Origin: Helicostylum pulchrum
Taxonomy: Eukaryota > Mucoromycota > Mucoromycetes > Mucorales > Mucoraceae
Assembly (NCBI GenBank): GCA_025677825.1
Contig: JAIXMO010000088.1
Coordinates: forward strand, 1 to 64,000
Direction: 5' to 3'
Length of the DNA: 64,000 nucleotides
In this document: in pieces, positions 58,483 to 64,000 of the stretch
How the letters are laid out: every line of letters starts with the position of its first letter
Position numbering within the stretch: position 1 is the first letter of the stretch
Notes under the pieces: generated by a model
Told to the model about the DNA's origin: nothing
Seen by the model: only the letters and a program-made list of their open reading frames with translations
Databases searched by the model: none
Made by a program: the position numbers and the translations under genes

Positions 58483-60352
58483 TTAGAGCTTCTCGTTGTA
58501 ACCTTTGCTATTAAAAGAAGTAGTTTCGTTTAAATTGGTATGTCCGCTAACATTATCTACAATGACTTCACGAGAAGAGCTCATTTTTTCGTGATGATGA
58601 GATTGATCTTCGTCAATAATGACGTGTTTTGGCTCATCGTCTTCAAAGTCATATTCATCAGCGTAGAAATCGAATTCTTCTCCCTTAGCCTTAGCAACCA
58701 AGTAACGGATCCAAGAAGGTAAGAAAGGACGACCAAGAGCAGCAGTCCACCAATCTTCACGTTGAGAGTAATCGGGACGAATATAACCACGAGAGAGCTT
58801 ATCAACAACATAAACGAACCCGTTGATGAGAATGTAAGAAAAGATACCACCAATAACACCATAAGCAATAGAGTAAGTGAAGGGCATAACAGCTAAAGTA
58901 ATAAAAGCGGGGATAGCATCTCCAGGATAATCCCAGTTAATATTACGAACACCTGAAAGCATCATGGATCCAACAACGATCAAGGCGGGACCAGTAGACC
59001 AAGGAGGGAAACTGGCAAAGATGGGCGAGAAGAAAATGGAAACAAAGAAACCGAAACCGATAGAGATGGCAGTGATACCAGTACGTCCACCTTCAGCAAT
59101 ACCAGCACCAGATTCAACAAATGCAGTACAGGGAGAACTACCGAAACAAGCACCGATACAAATAGTAACAGCATCAGACATAAATGCATAGGTAGAATGT
59201 TCAAAGTCACCAGCCTTATCAGTGAAACCACCATAGTTGGCCATAGAATACATTGTACCGGTAGTATCCATAATATCAACATAAAGGAAAGTGATCAAAG
59301 CGATCCAAATGTCTTTACCACTCATATCGAAATTGAATTTACCGAGAACTCCACTCATGTCATGAAGAGAGACGACCTTCTTGAAGAAATCAAACATGAG
59401 GTCACCTTGTACGGTATGAGGGAAATAGGTGACAGCATTATCGCGAGGCCATGAAGTAATAGCAATGAAAATAATAGCAATAAGAATAGCACCACGGACA
59501 CGGTATAAGAGCAAGATAGCCATGATTATTAAACCAAGAAGACCCATATAGGTAGTACCACTGGTCATACGACCAAATTGACAGACACCGTCAACGCTAA
59601 GAGCATCTTTAGGGCAACCACCTAAACCAACCAGTGTAGATTTATCGAGAGTGACAAGTCCGATACCAGCAGATCTTTGTAAACCGATAAAACATAGATA
59701 TAGACCAATACCACAACCCATAGCAATTTTAATACTCATGGGAATAATACGAGCCAGCCATTGACGGATACCAAAGATGGAAAGCGCCAAGAAAAGAAAA
59801 CCTTCAATAAGGACTGCAGCTAAAGCGGTTTCATAACTGACCTTGCCAGATCCATGGTATCCAACAACGGTATAAGTAAAGTAAGCATTGAGACCCATAC
59901 CAGGGGCCATACCAATGGGAAGGTTAGCACATACACCAAGTAAAATACTGGAGATCATTGCAATAATAGCGGTGGCCATAATCATATCTAACTTGAGCTT
60001 GTAAACACAAGCCATATATTCTTCATTAAGATCGCAAACAGGATCGGCTTCAGTGAAAGGACATTCACAACTTCCCCCACTGTCACTGATAATTGCAGCA
60101 TTGACTGAAATAATATAAGCCTTTTTTTTAAGTAAGGATAAGAGTAAGTTAATTGTGATTTTTTTTTCGGTTTTTGATCTATCGTTTTCAAAAATATTTT
60201 ACCATAGCAAAGAAGGTTGTTAAACCAGCACGAATTTCGGTTAAGAACTTGGTGCCTTTTCTTTCACGTCTAGCTCCAGAGTGCTCCAACTGAAAGTATT
60301 TGCCTGCTTTTGAGTGAGCAACATAATCGTTTATTTTATCGGACCAAGCCAT
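58483..60352 (-). CDS. AzgA-type purine permease
   Basis: Exons 60203-60352 and 58483-60120 encode 595 residues. The short intron 60121-60202 ends after a poly-A stretch. The acceptor used here gives the conserved AYIISVNAAIISDSGGSCEC, whereas the next AG downstream breaks the frame. Characteristic NCS2/AzgA segments include NLPIGMAPGMGLNAYFTYTV, VGYHGSG, FLYVDIMDTTGTMYSMANY and SSPCTAFVESGAGIAEGGRT, the purine-binding helix. About 12 membrane helices are visible, with acidic, His-rich cytoplasmic ends. AzgA proteins import adenine, guanine and hypoxanthine with protons across the plasma membrane. Length and motifs match fungal members. Confidence 0.95.
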
Positions 60353-60639
60353 GATACTGTAATTTTCGATTTATTAATCAATAATAAATAATAAAAAAAG
60401 AGAGGTGAAAAAAAATTGGACAACGAAAAAGAGACAAGAAAATAATAAATGGCAAGGACCTAATCAAACCTTTTTATATGATTTTTTTAATGTGTGTAAT
60501 AAATCTGTTTGGAGTCATACAGCAGATTTGAATTTGGAGCCACGAGAGGGATTGGTGGAAAAGTAACCATCTCCGCACTACCATAAATGTAACAGAGTGC
60601 TTTTTGTAGATGGTGAGTAACTAAATTATTGGGACTAGC

Positions 60640-61335
60640 AAAAGTGTAACCTTATTTCTAAATAATTTTTGTAAGGTGATTTAACAAATTATACTTAATC
60701 TATGAACCGGTTCTCTATATGTTTGCACTACCGTGGCCATAGAAAGAAATATAGGAAAGAAAACGAAAAAGTTGATTGTAGCATTTTGGTATTTCTGTGT
60801 TCTCTTTTTTTCGTTATTCACTTGTCAATGATATTCCTATATATAACTTGCAACATGTTATTTTAAAAATATAATGGCGATGAGATAAACAGTAAGATAA
60901 AGTATATCAGTTATATATGCTGTATTTTCATGAAATACGGAATCTAACTAACATGTCTAAATTCAATAGGGTGAGAAAATAGAAGATTTATTTATACTAT
61001 TTCTAGGCTTGATGTTGCTTATTATAATCTATCCTTACTATTTCAGACAGGGACATGTGAGGATGAAAAAAAAAATCGTTAAGTATGGCAAAAAGATAAC
61101 AAAAAACCATAATCTTTTTTTCTTTTATCATTTTCTTTTCGTTAGATTGCAAATATATTGTCTTCTCTACAGTGTCAAGTTCATTAAATCCAGAAAAAAA
61201 AATAAGTGGGTCTTTTTGTTCTCAACGATTAATTTGTTTTCGATTTGTTATGTTCTATTGCATGGAGTTTCCGGAGGCAGTCGTATCAATTCAACTCAGT
61301 CTATCTGTTACACAATAACACAGAAGATCAAGACA
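60640..61335 (+). repeat. Left arm of fold-back element
   Basis: This is the inverted copy of 62270-62856, with small insertions and deletions between the arms, so the two are not recent identical copies. A frame of 122 codons at 61009-61377 lies partly inside it and is not protein-like. Confidence 0.7.
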
Positions 61336-62269
61336 AAAAAAAACATTTTAATACAGAAGGTTTTCACGAGTCACTGATTGACTGATTGACTGTACAACAA
61401 TTTTTTTAACAGTGATTCCGTATGTCCTTTTTCTTTATCTTACTCATCTTTCGTACATAGGTAACTCAAACGATGATACGGATTTCAGGTACATACACAT
61501 ACATATCTTATAATTCGAACAGAAAGATTAAGAAAATGATAGCTATGAATCTTTGTCTATTAAATCACTTAGGGATGTAGCACGAAAAAATGCTTATCGT
61601 ACACTTGAATATAACCTAAATATTCCTCAGAGAGTTCAAGAGCCTATGTTACTATATTTTCTGTCACTTCAACAAATTTTGCACCGAATTGATTACGAAT
61701 AACCCGAGGAATGAGTCGTTATTAAATTATAATTAGAGCGATTTATTCTTTGAGAAATTAAGATGCTATAGGACGCATACAAATACGAGCTCTCGACAAT
61801 ATGTATTTGAGACTACCGTAAACAGTCATAATTTAATTAATGTGTACAGTACTACAAACTTGTTAATCATAACAAAGCTTTCGAGTTCAGACCGTGTACG
61901 AATAATATACTTTTCAAAAAGAAGCTTTTAAAACCGTGGCTGCTCAAAAAAAGAAAATTGTATGAAATTACTAAAGCAATAGATAAAATATGTTCTCATT
62001 CATGCAAGAGTTTGGAGCGAGGAAGAGTAGTGCATTGCCCATCTAAGGCACTTAACCGGAGAAATGAACCATCATCACAGGATCCAGTACAGAACGTATT
62101 TTTTTTTTTATTACATTAAACAGTTTATACGAAATCGATAGACATTGTTTATTGACAAAGTAAAATAATAATATACGGACGAACTTGCTACAGAGTATCA
62201 AAATAATAAATGGTTAAGCTGATTGAACAGAAGTGCTGTACCTTGAAATAATTTTTTTTCCTGATCTTT
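61336..62269. other. Central region of the fold-back element
   Basis: About 930 bp between the arms. It has GATTGACTGATTGACTG at 61375-61391 and AT-rich DNA. No gene, tRNA or transposase motif is seen. Confidence 0.4.
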
Positions 62270-62856
62270 TGAGTCACTGTGTAACAAATAGACTGAGTTG
62301 AATTGGTGCGGCTTCAACATTTGCTTTGATTGTAGTAGAACATTAACAAATTAGTCTTTGAGAATAAAAAGTAATCGTATTTTCCTGGATTTCATCGAAT
62401 TACAAGTTTAGAGAAAAAAGTAATTGTAATCTAACGAAAAAAGAAATGATATATAAAAAACAAAGATTATCTTTTGTTATCTTTTTGCCATCCCAAGTTT
62501 TCTTATCCTTGTATGCTCCTGTCTGGAATAGTGAGGATAAACTGTAGCAGGTAGTGTTAAGTTAGGGAATGGACTTTGTTTGACCCTGGTTTTTTTTTTA
62601 CTCTTTGGGACATGAAAATACGTGCACAGCAGATATACTTTATTTCATCGTAAGACCTTTAAAATTTCATAAATATAAAATCCATTGATAAGTGAATAAA
62701 AGGAACACAAAAATACTGAAATATTATCATCTTTTTTTTTTTTTCACTTTCGTTCCTATATTTCTTTCTAAAACCATGGTAGTGCAAGCGTATAGGAATG
62801 GGTTTATAGATTAATTATAGTTGCGAATCACCTTAAAAAAATAAGGTTACACTTTT
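62270..62856 (-). repeat. Right arm of fold-back element
   Basis: Inverted copy of the left arm, about 100 bp shorter. It ends in GGTTACACTTTT, the complement of the left arm's AAAAGTGTAACC start. The Tc1-like fragment begins about 110 bp beyond it. Confidence 0.7.
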
Positions 62857-62969
62857 TTTTTACAAGTTTCAATTAAATTTTTATACATTACCTTTATAAT
62901 AGAGATCACACACACGCGGTATGGAAAAATTAACGGGAAGATCTTTACTTTGCTATACAGCGACTCCAC

Positions 62970-63095
62970 TCCCAAAGTTCGTTTTCCAAAGTACTAAATT
63001 CGCTTTTTGATTGGTCAAAGTTCGTTTTTGTAAATCATCCAAATTCGCTTTGGCATCGCCCAAAGTTCGTTTTTACATTTGAAAAGTTCGCTCTT
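62970..63095 (-). repeat. Sub-terminal repeats of a Tc1-like element
   Basis: Six short direct repeats of the type CCAAAGTTCGTTTTT or CAAATTCGCTTT start at about 62972, 62994, 63015, 63039, 63060 and 63083, spaced 21-24 bp. They lie just beyond the 3' end of a transposase fragment. Arrays like this are typical transposase-binding or sub-terminal repeats near the end of a Tc1/mariner-type element. Confidence 0.65.
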
Positions 63096-63200
63096 AAAAA
63101 ATTACAAGATATTGACTAGAGTGATTTTTTATTAAAGCATTTTTAAAAATTATTAAGAGAATGATTGGCAGTGTTATAAAGGGTCTTTCTACTGACACTT

Positions 63201-63420
63201 TCACTGGCTTCGACAATTCTGGTTTTCGTCTTCTGTTTCTGTAAATTCACTTCGCTTAACCGAATTCTTGACAATGGACCAGAAGTTTTCAACAGGATTG
63301 AGCTCAGGGGAATATGGGGGAAGATATATAACTCTATAACCTCTCATTTGGATTAAGCTAGTGACACTATCTGAGGTATGGATCGGTGCATTGTCCATAG
63401 TAGAGGACGTCGTCCTTTTT
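63201..63420 (-). pseudogene. Tc1-like (DD34E) transposase, C-terminal fragment
   Basis: On the minus strand the frame reads MDNAPIHTSDSV, then GYRVIYLPPYSPELNPVEN, then FWSIVKNSVKR. These are the last two catalytic residues of a DDE transposase, with 34 residues between Asp and Glu, as in Tc1-type elements. The first Asp and the DNA-binding helices should lie at higher coordinates, but above about 63420 the sequence no longer resembles a transposase. The copy is therefore cut off on its 5' side and cannot move by itself. Confidence 0.85.
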
Positions 63421-63421
63421 G

Positions 63422-63754
63422 TTTTTCTGAACAATTTATAATTCTTTACAAAAGATTTTTGGAACACTAATGAACACCATAACGCGCGAGAAAGCAATTT
63501 GTATGATCTACTGCGAACCATACAGCAAGGCTCGTGCTATAGATCTCTTAAACGGAATTGAAAATATTGGTCTTGATGTTTGTTACAAAGATGATCCCAC
63601 AGAACCTCTCTTATACTTATCTGCAAATCTTTGTTCTTACGGGCATCATCCGTATCCAGCATTGCTTAAAAAAAGCAAGCAGAAACAATACACATTGTTT
63701 AAAGAGTCTTTAATAAGGACTTCATACTTAATAAAAGATTTTTTTTTTATTAAA
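63422..63754. other. Junction region beyond the transposase fragment
   Basis: About 330 bp. A plus-strand frame of 97 codons begins at 63470 (MNTITREKAICMIYCEPYSK) and has fairly protein-like composition, but no domain. It overlaps the 3' end of the minus-strand gene at 63755 by a few bases. It may be a relic of the gene into which the transposon inserted, or chance. Confidence 0.3.
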
Positions 63755-64000
63755 CTATTTTGAGCGTTGCAAACAATTTTTTCGACAATCAAATTCTTTT
63801 AATTTTTCCTCATTGTTTAACAGTTCTCCACTAGTATACATTCTCACTTTGTTCTTGGATAATATTTGGTCTATGACAATTTCTTTTACACTGCTGTAGG
63901 TACTATTTTTGCAGTTTGTCAGTAATAGTTTTTTTTTATTACAAGCTTCTGGTTTGCATTTACCTTAAAAAGTTTTTCAAGTCTTCGCAATTTGTAGTCA
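63755..64000 (-). CDS. 3' end of an unidentified gene (partial)
   Basis: The last exon 63755-63902 and part of the previous exon, 63964-64000, are joined across a GTAAAT...TAG intron. They read NCEDLKNFLSTYSSVKEIVI, DQILSKNKVRMYTSGELL, then KEFDCRKNCLQRSK and stop at TAG. Composition and intron signals fit a real gene, but the fragment is too short to name. The 5' part lies beyond the window. Confidence 0.45.

Larger units (their letters stand above)
60640..62856. mobile_element. Fold-back element with long inverted arms
   Basis: The left arm (about 60640-61335) and right arm (about 62270-62856) are inverted copies in matching order. Three clear blocks pair up. First, AAAGTGTAACCTTATTT and TTGCACTACC..TAGAAAGAAATATAGGAA (60640-60770) pair with the complement at 62735-62856. 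Second, GACAGGGACATG...GGCAAAAAGATAACAAAA (61046-61115) pairs with 62465-62524. Third, CAATTCAACTCAGTCTAT and TGTTACACA (61287-61330) pairs with 62272-62305. The centre of about 900 bp has no transposase-like frame, so the element is probably non-autonomous. Target-site duplications were not found by eye. Confidence 0.7.

Noticed and set aside
61009..61377. 122-codon frame in the fold-back element as a transposase
   Set aside because: It is Lys/Phe-rich, spans the inverted arm, lacks DDE or zinc-finger motifs and is not mirrored as an open frame in the right arm.
63470..63763. 97-codon plus-strand frame beyond the transposase fragment
   Set aside because: Protein-like composition but no domain, and it overlaps the end of a better supported minus-strand gene.

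Overview
The window looks like nuclear DNA of an early-diverging, AT-rich fungus, most likely a mucoralean (Mucoromycota). This is an inference. It rests on many short introns (about 45-100 nt, GT-AG, often with TAG acceptors), long A/T homopolymers, several F-box proteins, a family-46 chitosanase, an AzgA-type purine permease, an APSES regulator and a plainly eukaryotic housekeeping set. No ribosomal RNA gene, tRNA gene, CRISPR array or telomeric repeat was seen. Exon joins were derived by eye. For nearly all multi-exon genes the exon lengths sum to a whole number of codons, which supports the models.

Layout, left to right. 1-10.4 kb: a partial RING-H2 protein, an Sds3/BRMS1-like histone-deacetylase subunit, an SPF30-like splicing factor diverging from an F-box gene, a cysteine-rich membrane protein, homoserine kinase and a Ser-rich protein. 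10.4-16.5 kb: AT-rich DNA with an F-box gene sitting between two direct copies of a diverged dispersed repeat. 16.5-21.7 kb: a secreted GH46 chitosanase, a Kv-beta-like aldo/keto reductase that lacks the usual catalytic Tyr and Asn, and a polyglutamine APSES transcription factor followed by about 7 kb of gene-poor upstream DNA. 28.7-33.3 kb: a tiny I78-type inhibitor, a 15-exon helical protein of unknown family with one GC-AG intron, and mitochondrial ribosomal protein uS15. 33.3-37 kb: a short tandem repeat, a decayed gene with four in-frame TAA/TAG codons, and a relic carrying a Fanzor/TnpB-like signature. 37.3-41.2 kb: exopolyphosphatase, another F-box gene and a broken C2H2 zinc-finger gene. 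43.1-47.2 kb: an MFS exporter and a divergent P-loop kinase/bZIP pair with a perfect CRE palindrome between them. 47.6-53.2 kb: a 1458-residue GW/WG-rich double zinc-knuckle protein with a decayed copy of its last exon nearby. 53.3-60.4 kb: a coiled-coil protein, soluble fumarate reductase, a PlsC-type acyltransferase and the purine permease. 60.6-64 kb: a 2.2-kb fold-back element with inverted arms of about 600-700 bp, a truncated Tc1-like DD34E element with short sub-terminal repeats, and the 3' end of an unidentified gene.

The genes do not form a single pathway. The most interesting signals are the GW/WG protein (a candidate Argonaute-hook protein in a lineage with active RNA interference), the fold-back element, the Fanzor-like relic, the decayed gene with Gln-to-stop changes and the altered aldo/keto reductase.
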